DNA from: Christiangramia sabulilitoris
GTDB lineage: Bacteria > Bacteroidota > Bacteroidia > Flavobacteriales > Flavobacteriaceae
Direction: 5' to 3'
Assembly: GCF_007050985.1 (NCBI RefSeq)
Contig: NZ_VHSF01000001.1
Location: 1,054,001 to 1,118,000, forward strand
DNA: 64,000 nt
Shown here: positions 17,036 to 24,979 of the stretch, in pieces
Layout of the letters: each line of letters begins with the position of its first letter
Numbering within the stretch: the stretch's first letter is position 1
Notes under the pieces: generated by a model
The model's database searches: none
What the model saw: the letters and a program-made list of their open reading frames with translations, nothing else
What the model was told of the DNA's origin: nothing
Program-made: the position numbers and the translations under genes

Positions 17036-18262
17036 CTATTCTTTTTCTTCACCGTATTTGTCATATTCGGGATACAGGAAGTTATTATATGGAAACCTGG
17101 TAATATGGATCTCCCGTACTGCTTCATATACCTTTCTGCGGAAATCTTCCATATTCTCTTTATTCAAAGCTGAAATGAACAAAGCATTCCCATCACCAAC
17201 TTTATTCATCCAGGTACGTTTCCACTCCTTTAAAGTATAATGCGCAGACGTCTTTTCGGTGATAAGGTCGTCTTCCTCGATAACTTCAGGCTGGTAGGCA
17301 TCGATCTTATTGAAAACCATGATCGTAGGTTTACCCAGGCTTTTAATCTCGGTAAGTATCTGGTTAACCGAATCTATGTGCTCTTCAAAATTAGGATGAG
17401 AAATATCCACAATATGTAGAAGAAGATCTGCTTCCCTTACCTCATCCAGTGTCGATTTAAAAGACTCTACCAGCTGCGTGGGTAACTTCCTGATAAATCC
17501 TACCGTATCACTAAGAAGGAACGGTAGATTGCGAATAACGACCTTTCTTACTGTTGTATCCAGTGTGGCGAAGAGCTTGTTCTCTGCAAAAACATCACTT
17601 TTACTAATAACGTTCATAAGGGTAGACTTACCAACATTGGTGTATCCTACTAATGCGACCCGCACCAACTGACCGCGGTTTCCACGCTGAACTTCCATTT
17701 GCCGGTCTATGGTCTCAAGTTTTTTCTTGAGTAAGGATATCTTGTCCCTAACGATCCTACGGTCTGTCTCGATCTCTGTTTCACCGGGACCACGCATACC
17801 AATACCACCACGCTGTCTTTCAAGGTGAGTCCACATCCCGGCAAGTCTTGGCAATAAATATTCATACTGTGCCAATTCTACCTGGGTCCTGGCATAACTA
17901 GTCTTGGCTCTTTGCGCAAAAATATCCAGAATAAGACCGGTCCTGTCCAGTATCTTACACTTCAGGATCTTTTCAATATTCTTTTGTTGTGCGGGAGAAA
18001 GCTCATCATCAAAGATAACGGCACCTATATCATTCTCATCTGCAAACTCTTTTACATCATTCATCTTTCCCGAACCAATAAAGGTTTTGGGGTCCGGGCG
18101 GTCCATACGCTGTGAAAATCTTTTGATTACTTCCCCACCGGCAGTATAGGTAAGAAACTCCAGTTCATCCAGATATTCCTCCAGTTTTTCCTGATCCTGA
18201 TCTTTGGTTACTATACCAATAAGAACAGTTCTTTCATAAGATAAATCGGTCTTTTCAATCAT
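17036..18262 (-). CDS. hflX: GTPase HflX
   Basis: A ribosome-associated GTPase that splits stalled 70S ribosomes under stress. The N-terminal HflX domain (about 1-190) includes GGEVIKRF, GSGKMNDVK and the conserved RGGIGMRGPGETEIETD. The G domain follows with G1 GYTNVGKST (about 205-213), DTVGFIRKLP for G3 and NKID for G4. The start chosen, MIEKTDLSYE, is where family similarity begins; an upstream in-frame ATG would add a 19-residue hydrophobic stretch. That upstream region also contains the promoter, with the -7 box ending five bases before this ATG, so the mRNA may be leaderless. Confidence 0.95.
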   Translation of the reverse strand: MIEKTDLSYERTVLIGIVTKDQDQEKLEEYLDELEFLTYTAGGEVIKRFSQRMDRPDPKTFIGSGKMNDVKEFADENDIGAVIFDDELSPAQQKNIEKILKCKILDRTGLILDIFAQRAKTSYARTQVELAQYEYLLPRLAGMWTHLERQRGGIGMRGPGETEIETDRRIVRDKISLLKKKLETIDRQMEVQRGNRGQLVRVALVGYTNVGKSTLMNVISKSDVFAENKLFATLDTTVRKVVIRNLPFLLSDTVGFIRKLPTQLVESFKSTLDEVREADLLLHIVDISHPNFEEHIDSVNQILTEIKSLGKPTIMVFNKIDAYQPEVIEEDDLITEKTSAHYTLKEWKRTWMNKVGDGNALFISALNKENMEDFRRKVYEAVREIHITRFPYNNFLYPEYDKYGEEKE

Positions 18263-18267
18263 AGGCA

Positions 18268-18294
18268 CAAAGGTAATCAATAGTATACTACCAA
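18268..18294 (-). promoter_or_regulatory. Promoter of hflX
   Basis: TTG (18292-18294) then 16 bases then TACCTTTG (18268-18275) on the minus strand, an exact -7 match with spacing one base under the usual range. The -7 box ends five bases before the hflX ATG. Confidence 0.55.
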
Positions 18295-18330
18295 TAGAAT
18301 ACAGAAAATACTTCAACAAAATTTTAACTG

Positions 18331-18359
18331 AAAAAGGCCCGCTTTAAAGCAGGCCTTTT
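18331..18359 (-). terminator. Terminator of the suf-adjacent DUF3078 unit
   Basis: AAAAGGCC and GCTTT pair with AAAGC and GGCCTTTT across one mismatch, followed on the minus strand by a T-run. It lies between the DUF3078 gene and hflX and ends the downstream half of the Fe-S region. Confidence 0.8.
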
Positions 18360-18381
18360 CATTATATAGAATTGGTTTTAT

Positions 18382-19287
18382 CTAAAATCCGAAATTGATC
18401 CCCAAACCAAATACTTCCCTTATCTGGAATGCTCCCACGGCATTATCATCATAGATGGCCTGAAAAACGAAATTAGCTGAAAGATAATCGTTGATTCCCA
18501 TTTCGAGATTCAGCAGATAATCTATATCAACGTTTCCGGGTTTATCAAGGTAATTTGAATAAAGCGACAGGGAATGTTCCATATTCACATTTTCAAGTAC
18601 TTCATAGTTTAAATAAGCGCTTAGAGCAGCACCAAGTTCAAACCTCATCGATTTCCCTTCGTCCACCCCAAAATAAGCACCATCCTCATATCCCGGCCCG
18701 CTTGTAAAATCTTTGTCCACGAAAATAAATCTTGCTGTAGCCGGAGCCAGGTTAATCACGAAATCATCACTTTTTTTCCACATGATCCCGGGGCCGGTCT
18801 GTAAATAGGCCGGTGACAGAAAATCTGTGATTTCAGTTCTAATAGTTTTACCCGTATCTGGATCTTCGCTAAATGTATAACCTTTATCAAACTGGGTTCT
18901 AAAATTCAGAAACCAGGAGTAATAATAATTAGAAGTCTGCATCTGCTTACCGGCGATGGAATTTAATTCCAGCCGGTCACTTGTTTTCCTGGCGAATTCA
19001 TCATCCTTTACCTTGGTAAGTCCATAATTTCCAATGATACGGTTATCCCAGGTGAATTTATCTTTACGGTAATTGAATTGGTAATCTACAGTAAGGTTTC
19101 CGGCGATACTGGAAGTACCTCCACCCGTCCATTCTTTATTGAAAGCAGACTGGTTAAATAATAATTGAATGTTACCTTCCCTGGTCCAGCCATTTGGCGG
19201 TATAGAATCCTTTTCTGTAGCTTCCTGAGAATAAGCCATTCCTGCACTGAAAACACAGGAAAAGGCAAAAAGTAAAATTTTCTTCAT
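18382..19287 (-). CDS. DUF3078 outer-membrane beta-barrel-like protein
   Basis: A 301-residue protein with a Sec signal (1-20). The mature part matches DUF3078, a Bacteroidota family: it begins with WTREGNIQLLFNQSAFNKEW, contains KFTWDNRIIGNYGLTKVKD and SDRLELNSIAGKQM, and consists of amphipathic strands ending in an aromatic residue (GLGINFGF), as expected for an outer-membrane barrel. Transported substrate is unknown. It is the last gene of the unit running from the small secreted gene at 21028 through sufE, two bases after DUF2480, and is followed by a terminator. Confidence 0.85.
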   Translation of the reverse strand: MKKILLFAFSCVFSAGMAYSQEATEKDSIPPNGWTREGNIQLLFNQSAFNKEWTGGGTSSIAGNLTVDYQFNYRKDKFTWDNRIIGNYGLTKVKDDEFARKTSDRLELNSIAGKQMQTSNYYYSWFLNFRTQFDKGYTFSEDPDTGKTIRTEITDFLSPAYLQTGPGIMWKKSDDFVINLAPATARFIFVDKDFTSGPGYEDGAYFGVDEGKSMRFELGAALSAYLNYEVLENVNMEHSLSLYSNYLDKPGNVDIDYLLNLEMGINDYLSANFVFQAIYDDNAVGAFQIREVFGLGINFGF

Positions 19288-19289
19288 AT

Positions 19290-19802
19290 TTAAATTTTTG
19301 GTTGTTTATATAAAGGAACAGATGAACAAGCTTCACCGTACATCAGGCTTTTAACCACAGGCTGAAGTTTTTTGATCAGGAAAATATAAGCATTTTTCGG
19401 GACTGGTTTATGGGAGCAGCCTTTGATAATGACCGGTTTATCTTTGAGATCTGAAACATCCATACGGTCAATAATCTCCTGATAAAGGTGACTTTCAAGA
19501 TCTTCGAGGCTTCCAATAACTACTTTTTTAGCGTATTGATCCAGATAGGTTGCTATGAGCATATAGGCCCATGCCGGGACAATAGCATCTGTAGCACAAT
19601 TTAAAGCAACGTATTGATCCCGGTATTGAGACCAGTCATGGATTTTTGCCTGTTCCCTGAAATCTTTCTCTTTTAAAACAAATCCTTCATAAAGCCATTG
19701 ACTCAAATCAAAAAGAAACCTTTGACCTTCGGGATAATAATCCTCCAGGTTAAAGGTTATAAGTTTACTTTGAGCGATACGATTAACAATCTCTTCCGCC
19801 AT
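19290..19802 (-). CDS. DUF2480 family protein
   Basis: A 170-residue cytoplasmic protein of the Bacteroidota-specific DUF2480 family. Recognisable are VNRIAQSKLITFNLEDYYPE at the start, the ALNCATDAIVPAWAYMLI segment, VIIKGCSHKPVPKNAY and the GEACSSVPLYK end. Three conserved Cys residues (in NCATD, KGCSH and GEACS) could bind metal or a cluster, which would fit the location between the SufT-like gene and DUF3078, nine bases after the former. That link to Fe-S assembly is inference from position only. Confidence 0.88.
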   Translation of the reverse strand: MAEEIVNRIAQSKLITFNLEDYYPEGQRFLFDLSQWLYEGFVLKEKDFREQAKIHDWSQYRDQYVALNCATDAIVPAWAYMLIATYLDQYAKKVVIGSLEDLESHLYQEIIDRMDVSDLKDKPVIIKGCSHKPVPKNAYIFLIKKLQPVVKSLMYGEACSSVPLYKQPKI

Positions 19803-19811
19803 AAAAATTTT

Positions 19812-20135
19812 TTAAAGTAATCCCAGTTCCAGCTTAGCGCCTTCACTCATCAAATCCTGGCTCCATGGCGGGTCAAAAGTAATCTCCACTTCTGCATCTT
19901 TTACCATATCCAGTGATTTCACTTTCTCTTCAACTTCCAAAGGAAGAGTTTCAGCAACCGGGCAATTCGGGGTAGTAAGTGTCATTAGGACCTTTACATC
20001 ATAATCTGTACTTACCATCACGTCATAAATAAGCCCTAGCTCATATATATCTACGGGAATCTCGGGATCATAGATCGTTTTAAGTACCGTTACGATCTTC
20101 TCTCCTAATTCCTGTGTATTTATTTCCTGTTCCAT
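19812..20135 (-). CDS. SUF-associated DUF59/MIP18 protein (SufT-like)
   Basis: A 107-residue DUF59 protein that helps maturation of Fe-S proteins in the cytoplasm. Signatures are IYDPEIPVDIYELGLIYDV at residues 21-39, the reactive Cys in TTPNCPVAETLP, and the conserved end ITFDPPWSQDLMSEGAK. This is the form annotated as SUF system FeS assembly protein in Bacteroidota and lacks extra domains. It starts one base after sufE stops and is followed by DUF2480 nine bases later, so all are probably co-translated. Confidence 0.92.
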   Translation of the reverse strand: MEQEINTQELGEKIVTVLKTIYDPEIPVDIYELGLIYDVMVSTDYDVKVLMTLTTPNCPVAETLPLEVEEKVKSLDMVKDAEVEITFDPPWSQDLMSEGAKLELGLL

Positions 20136-20136
20136 T

Positions 20137-20559
20137 TTAATTCAATTGGGTTTGATATGCTACTGCATACATTTTTAATTGTTTGATCATACTCACAAGA
20201 CCATTTGCGCGGGTTGGCGACAAGTGCTCCTTCAATCCAATTTCGTCGATGAATTTGGTATCTGCCTCGATGATCTCTGCGGGATGCTGATTTGAAAATA
20301 CTCTTATAAGTATGGCCACGATACCTTTGGTTATAATGGCATCACTATCTGCCGTAAAAGCCAGTTTTTCACCTTCGAGTTCGGCATGAACCCAGACTTT
20401 ACTCTGGCAACCCTTAATCAGGTTCTCGTCTATTTTATACTTTTCATCAATTAAAGGTAATGACTTGCCCAACTCTATCATATATTCATAGCGTTGCATC
20501 CAGTCTTCGAACATTTCAAATTCTTCTACTACCTCCTGTTGTTTTTCCTGAATCGTCAT
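20137..20559 (-). CDS. sufE: Cysteine desulfuration protein SufE
   Basis: Accepts sulfur from the SufS desulfurase on a loop cysteine and passes it to SufB. The 140-residue chain is the full SufE fold, with the acceptor Cys51 in IKGCQSKVW, the GIVAILIRVFSNQHPAEI region, and the closing LSPTRANGLVSMIKQLK helix. It lies in the second transcription unit of the suf region, downstream of a terminator that follows sufS, so its level may be set partly apart from the scaffold genes. Confidence 0.95.
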   Translation of the reverse strand: MTIQEKQQEVVEEFEMFEDWMQRYEYMIELGKSLPLIDEKYKIDENLIKGCQSKVWVHAELEGEKLAFTADSDAIITKGIVAILIRVFSNQHPAEIIEADTKFIDEIGLKEHLSPTRANGLVSMIKQLKMYAVAYQTQLN

Positions 20560-20596
20560 AAACTAATTTTACGCAAAAGTACAATAAGAAGTACTG

Positions 20597-21028
20597 CTAT
20601 TCAACATTTTCTGCTAATCTTAGGATAGCTTGCACCAATGGTTTGATGGGTTTAGGTGCATTCCCGTGATCGAAGGAATTAGTCTTATAAATAGTGTCAT
20701 TCTTACGAATACTTAATATCGCATGAAGTGCCGCATCTGATGCTCTACCTTCCGAGGGTGCTTTCAATTGATTAATTTCAGAAACCTTCACCTCCTTGAG
20801 GTTTGAGATCAATGCTGCCCATTGTTGCTCAGAAAGTTTTATAGATTTTTCAGATTTATTAACTCCTGTCGAAGTCACCTGCATGAGACCGGATGTTATC
20901 TCATACCTGGTGGCAGAACCTCTGGTAAAAGTTTCATAGGTGATCGACTGGACCGAATCCTGCACCTGATTGCTACAGGTTTTTGAGGTGAATAAGAATA
21001 ATAAAAAAGCAAAAAAGGTTGTTTTCAT
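20597..21028 (-). CDS. Hypothetical secreted protein upstream of sufE
   Basis: A 143-residue protein with a strongly hydrophobic N-terminal signal (MKTTFFAFLLFLFTS) and Cys17 directly after, though SKTC is a poor lipobox. The mature part holds KSIKLSEQQWAALISNLKEV and a run of strands ending in a helical tail. I know no named family. I use the ATG at 21028 because the in-frame upstream codon is TTG. It starts just below the sufS terminator and lies 37 bases before sufE on the same strand, so it may be first gene of the sufE unit. Confidence 0.6.
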   Translation of the reverse strand: MKTTFFAFLLFLFTSKTCSNQVQDSVQSITYETFTRGSATRYEITSGLMQVTSTGVNKSEKSIKLSEQQWAALISNLKEVKVSEINQLKAPSEGRASDAALHAILSIRKNDTIYKTNSFDHGNAPKPIKPLVQAILRLAENVE

Positions 21029-21056
21029 GATCAAGTAATTGTTGCTACATATTACG

Positions 21057-21085
21057 AAAAAAGGTACCTACATGGTACCTTTTTT
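21057..21085 (-). terminator. Terminator between sufS and the sufE unit
   Basis: A perfect 12-base-pair stem (AAAAAAGGTACC with GGTACCTTTTTT) and five-base loop, 45 bases after the sufS stop. It separates the sufABCDS transcript from the sufE unit; partial read-through is possible. Confidence 0.85.
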
Positions 21086-21130
21086 AAATATTATTAAGTC
21101 TTTTTATAGCTTAAGTGAATGATAAAACGG

Positions 21131-22369
21131 TTACTGCAACATCATTTTAGCCTTTTTCACTCCTTCAATAAAGAGATCTATTTCGTTAAAAGTATTATAG
21201 AAAGAAAAAGAAGCTCTTACCGTACCCGGTATTTTATAAAAATCCATGATTGGCTGGGCACAGTGGTGACCGGTCCTTACCGCAATTCCCATCTTATCCA
21301 TGAGTGTCCCAAGGTCATACGGATGAAGGCCATCTATATTAAAGGAAATTACCGCAGTTTTTTCTGCCGCTTCCCCATAGATCTTCATGCCGTCGATCTC
21401 TTTCAGCTTTTTGGTAGCGTATTCCAAAAGTTCCTGTTCATAGGCAGCAATTTCTGTAAAGCCTATTTTATTCATATAATCAATGGCCGCACCAAAAGCA
21501 ATACCTCCGCAAATATTGGGAGTACCGGCTTCAAATTTATGAGGTAAGCCCGCATAGGTGGTCTTTTCAAAAGAAACCGTTGCGATCATCTCTCCTCCAC
21601 CCTGATAAGGTGGCAATTTTTCCAGCCATTCTTCCTTCCCGTAAAGCACACCTACTCCTGTTGGGCCGCACATCTTATGACCAGAAACAACGTAAAAATC
21701 AACATCCAGTTCCTGAACATCGGCTTTGATATGGGGTGCCGCCTGGGCTCCGTCTATTAGCACTGCTGCATCGACCGAGTGGGCCTTATCGATAATAGTT
21801 TTTATCGGGTTTACGGTTCCAAGGGCATTGGAAACATGGTTGAGGAACACCAGTCTGGTTTTTGAATTCAAAAGTTCCTCAAACTTAGAAATAACCAACT
21901 CGCCTTTAAGATCCATAGGGATCACTTTCAGCTTTGCCCCGGTCTTTTCACATAGCATCTGCCACGGAACGATATTGGAGTGATGCTCCATCGCCGAAAC
22001 AAGGATCTCATCGCCTTCTTTTAGAATCGAAGAAAATCCATTAGCCACCAGATTGATACCATGGGTGGTTCCAGAGGTGAAAATGATCTCGTGTGCTTTT
22101 TCAGCATTAAAATGCTTCTGTATCTTGATCCTCGCCTGCTCATATTTATCTGTCGCTTCCTGTGAAAGCGCATGAACACCCCGATGAATATTTGCGTTGT
22201 AATTGGAATAGTAATCCACGATCGCATCCATCACCTGTTTAGGTGTCTGGCCGGTAGCGGCATTATCCAGGTAAACCAAAGGATAGCCGTTAACCTTACG
22301 CTTAAGAATTGGAAAATCCTTGCGAATTTCTTCCACCTCAAATGTCTTAGCTTGAGTTTGCTGACTCAT
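21131..22369 (-). CDS. sufS: Cysteine desulfurase SufS
   Basis: A PLP enzyme that removes sulfur from L-cysteine as a persulfide for Fe-S cluster assembly. The 412 residues show YLDNAATGQTP near the start, AMEHHSNIVPW, the PLP-binding Lys232 in VVSGHKMCGPTG, and the catalytic Cys370 in RTGHHCAQP, the short loop of group II (SufS-type) enzymes. I start at MSQQTQAKTF; the ATG 39 bases upstream lies inside the gap after sufD and gives an unlikely leader. Last gene of the main suf transcript, followed by a strong terminator. Confidence 0.96.
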   Translation of the reverse strand: MSQQTQAKTFEVEEIRKDFPILKRKVNGYPLVYLDNAATGQTPKQVMDAIVDYYSNYNANIHRGVHALSQEATDKYEQARIKIQKHFNAEKAHEIIFTSGTTHGINLVANGFSSILKEGDEILVSAMEHHSNIVPWQMLCEKTGAKLKVIPMDLKGELVISKFEELLNSKTRLVFLNHVSNALGTVNPIKTIIDKAHSVDAAVLIDGAQAAPHIKADVQELDVDFYVVSGHKMCGPTGVGVLYGKEEWLEKLPPYQGGGEMIATVSFEKTTYAGLPHKFEAGTPNICGGIAFGAAIDYMNKIGFTEIAAYEQELLEYATKKLKEIDGMKIYGEAAEKTAVISFNIDGLHPYDLGTLMDKMGIAVRTGHHCAQPIMDFYKIPGTVRASFSFYNTFNEIDLFIEGVKKAKMMLQ

Positions 22370-22391
22370 CCTTGTGTTTTTAAGATTTGAA

Positions 22392-23705
22392 TTACAGGTT
22401 AAATCCAAGTTCCACTTCCAATTTGGAAGCGATTAATTTATTAATCCTTTTCTTCACTTCAGGGATCTTAACACTTTCCAATACGTTATTGGCAAATGCA
22501 TACATCATTAATCCTCGTGCTTCCTTTCTAGGGATTCCACGGGATTGTAGGTAGAATAAAGCTTCTGCATCCAGCTGACCTATAGTACAACCGTGACTAC
22601 ATTTCACGTCATCTGCAAAGATCTCCAATTGTGGCTTGGAATTAATAGTTGCTTTATCATCTGCCAGGATATTATTATTAGACTGGTAAGCATTTGTCTT
22701 CTGAGCTTCTTTTTCAACAACTACCTTACCATTAAAAACACCGGTAGAGCTATCACCGTAAATTCCTTTATAATCCTGGTGACTTTCACAATTAGGCTCG
22801 ATATGATGAACCAGAGTGTTATGATCTACATGTTGTTTATCTTCGATAATAGTAACTCCCTTCATTGTAGAATCTATTCTTTCGCCTTTCTGGTAGAAAT
22901 TCAGGTTGTTCCTGGTAAGCTTACCACCAAAAGAGAAGGTATGAACAGACACATTGCTTTCAGACTTCTGCTGTATATATGTGTTATCAATTAGAGATGC
23001 GGCACTTTTATCATTCTGGATCTTATAATAATCCACGATCGCTCTGCGATCTGCAAAAATTTCGGTTACCGAATTGGTAAGCACAGGATGATCTGTAAGA
23101 CTTTGATGTCTCTCGATGATCTGTACATGAGAATTCTCATCTACCACCACTAGATTTCTTGGCTGCAACAATAAAGCTGACTCATTCCCGGTAGCGAAAT
23201 TAATGATCTGAATAGGCTTATCTGCAAGCTTGTTCTTATCTATATGTATAAACGCCCCTTCCCTGGCAAAAGCAGTATTAAGTGAATTAAGTCCGGTTTT
23301 GGGAGCTATCTTATTGTAATAATTTTCAATGATAGGACGATATTTTTCCTTATTCAATGCAGAAGACATCAAACAAACATCGATCTTATCATGAGTGGTT
23401 TGAGAAAGGTGCGAAGAAAAAATCCCATCAATAAATACAAGATCATAGGTATCTATGTCATGGATCAAATATTTCTTGATATCACGATATTCAATGGCAT
23501 CTTCTTTCTCAGGAAAAAAGCTATAGTCGTGCTTTAGCACTGAATTCAGCGAAGTATATTTCCAGTTCTCATCTTTTCTGGTAGGGAAACCAAGGGTTTC
23601 AAAATCCTTTATAGCCTCATTCCTCAGCGATTCCAGACCACTGTCCGGGTCCAGACTTTCTTCGAAGGCTAAAAATGATGAGATTAATTTATCTTTTAAT
23701 TCCAT
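22392..23705 (-). CDS. sufD: Fe-S cluster assembly protein SufD
   Basis: Scaffold subunit that with SufB and SufC forms the SufBC2D complex. The 437-residue chain starts at MELKDKLISS and shows the SUF domain in its C-terminal half with beta-helix segments, the conserved DVKCSHGCTIGQLD and YLQSRGIPRKEARGLM motifs. A longer ORF begins 54 bases upstream with a non-ATG-like leader inside the gap after sufC and is rejected. It follows sufC by 71 bases and is 22 bases upstream of sufS. Confidence 0.95.
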   Translation of the reverse strand: MELKDKLISSFLAFEESLDPDSGLESLRNEAIKDFETLGFPTRKDENWKYTSLNSVLKHDYSFFPEKEDAIEYRDIKKYLIHDIDTYDLVFIDGIFSSHLSQTTHDKIDVCLMSSALNKEKYRPIIENYYNKIAPKTGLNSLNTAFAREGAFIHIDKNKLADKPIQIINFATGNESALLLQPRNLVVVDENSHVQIIERHQSLTDHPVLTNSVTEIFADRRAIVDYYKIQNDKSAASLIDNTYIQQKSESNVSVHTFSFGGKLTRNNLNFYQKGERIDSTMKGVTIIEDKQHVDHNTLVHHIEPNCESHQDYKGIYGDSSTGVFNGKVVVEKEAQKTNAYQSNNNILADDKATINSKPQLEIFADDVKCSHGCTIGQLDAEALFYLQSRGIPRKEARGLMMYAFANNVLESVKIPEVKKRINKLIASKLEVELGFNL

Positions 23706-23776
23706 TTTGTTTGTTTCAATTTCAAAAATTAAAATTACAGTTCCCGTTAAGGACTGCATTTCACCTTCTGAATTAT

Positions 23777-24529
23777 TTAAACGGTTTTCTCTTCCTTTAC
23801 CCAGTCGTAACCTCTTTCTTCAAGTTCGTAAGCCAGCTCTTTTCCACCAGACTTCACGATCTTACCGTCTACAAGTACATGCACGAAATCTGGCACGATA
23901 TAATCAAGTAATCTTTGGTAATGCGTTATTAGAAGTACCGCATTATCTTCTCTCCTTAATTTATTCACTCCATTGGCCACGACCTTTAAAGCATCGATAT
24001 CCAAACCTGAATCTGTTTCATCAAGTATAGAAAGTTTAGGGTCTAATATCGCCATCTGAAAGATCTCATTACGCTTCTTTTCTCCTCCTGAAAATCCTTC
24101 ATTAAGGGAACGGGAGAGGAATTTTCTATCTATCTCGAGCATTTCAGATTTTTCGCGTATCAATTTCAGCATATCATTTGCCGGCATATCCTCTTTGCCA
24201 TGAGCTTTTCGATTTGCATTGATAGCAGTTTTGATAAAATTGGTTACTGAAACACCCGGAATTTCCACCGGATACTGGAAAGATAAGAACACTCCTTTGT
24301 GAGCTCTCTCTTCTGGATCCATTTCATTAAGATCTTCACCTTCAAAAATGATCTCCCCATCGGTAAGTTCATATTCTTCCCTTCCTGCGATCACAGAAGA
24401 AAGAGTACTCTTCCCAGATCCGTTAGGTCCCATGATGGCATGAACTTCTCCCGGATTGATCTCAAGATTTATTCCTTTAAGGATCTCCTTATCTTCTATG
24501 CTGGCGTGTAAATTCTTTATTTTAAGCAT
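23777..24529 (-). CDS. sufC: Fe-S cluster assembly ATPase SufC
   Basis: ABC-type ATPase that drives the SufBCD scaffold. In 250 residues it has Walker [10 protein letters not shown] (34-42), the Q-loop in [10 protein letters not shown], the signature [14 protein letters not shown] and Walker [13 protein letters not shown] with the variant DE-T order usual for SufC, and the H-loop in [10 protein letters not shown]. The start [10 protein letters not shown] is the family start; an earlier TTG nine bases upstream is ignored. Placed between a lipoprotein gene (52 bases) and sufD (71 bases). Confidence 0.96.
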   Translation of the reverse strand: MLKIKNLHASIEDKEILKGINLEINPGEVHAIMGPNGSGKSTLSSVIAGREEYELTDGEIIFEGEDLNEMDPEERAHKGVFLSFQYPVEIPGVSVTNFIKTAINANRKAHGKEDMPANDMLKLIREKSEMLEIDRKFLSRSLNEGFSGGEKKRNEIFQMAILDPKLSILDETDSGLDIDALKVVANGVNKLRREDNAVLLITHYQRLLDYIVPDFVHVLVDGKIVKSGGKELAYELEERGYDWVKEEKTV

Positions 24530-24581
24530 GTTTATCAATTCTGAATCTGCCCCTGGCAGATGGATTTAATTTTTTCTTTTC

Positions 24582-24968
24582 TTAATTCTTTAATTTCTCC
24601 GGATCATTAGCTCCTTGAGGTATTTCCAAAATCTCCAGAATCTGGATTACTTCATCCCAGCCTTCTCCGGCTAAATTGGGCGAGATCTTAGCTTTTACTG
24701 TTACCGGGATCATTTCAAAATCGTCAGATTTTAATGGTGCTATCTGGTTTGAAAGTACATCAGACATAGAATCCAAAGTAACTCCATAAACAAAATTTTC
24801 ACCTCTTATCACGGCAGCGTCGGCCCCGTAAACGAATTCTCCTTTTAAGACCTGGATACTATCCGGAACGGTTTTGGTAACAGACTGATCCATTAACTCA
24901 CGTCTCTCATCATCCTGGCAGGAGAAAAGGGTAAAACTAATTAACAATAAACCAAATAACTTCTTCAT
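24582..24968 (-). CDS. Lipoprotein encoded inside the suf operon
   Basis: A 128-residue lipoprotein with signal MKKLFGLLLISFTLFSC and Cys17 as acylation site; QDDE after the Cys resembles the acidic signal that directs lipoproteins to the cell surface in this phylum. The mature part has a strand-rich region (IQVLKGEFVYGADAAVIRG, VYGVTLDS) and ends in a conserved-looking WDEVIQILEILEIP. I know no family. It lies 11 bases after sufB and 52 before sufC on the same strand, so it is transcribed with cytoplasmic Fe-S scaffold genes although its product must leave the cytoplasm. The start is the ATG and not the GTG 12 bases upstream. Confidence 0.7.
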   Translation of the reverse strand: MKKLFGLLLISFTLFSCQDDERRELMDQSVTKTVPDSIQVLKGEFVYGADAAVIRGENFVYGVTLDSMSDVLSNQIAPLKSDDFEMIPVTVKAKISPNLAGEGWDEVIQILEILEIPQGANDPEKLKN

Positions 24969-24979
24969 AACAGATCTCA

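Noticed and set aside
18263-18319. Upstream start for hflX adding a hydrophobic N-terminus
   Set aside because: The extension overlaps the promoter; HflX is cytoplasmic and starts at the following Met.
21119-21547. Open frame of 142 codons on the plus strand
   Set aside because: Antisense to sufS across its active-site Cys region, and begins at the sufS terminator.
22593-22994. Open frame of 133 codons on the plus strand
   Set aside because: Antisense to the SUF domain of sufD; composition is that of a shadow frame.
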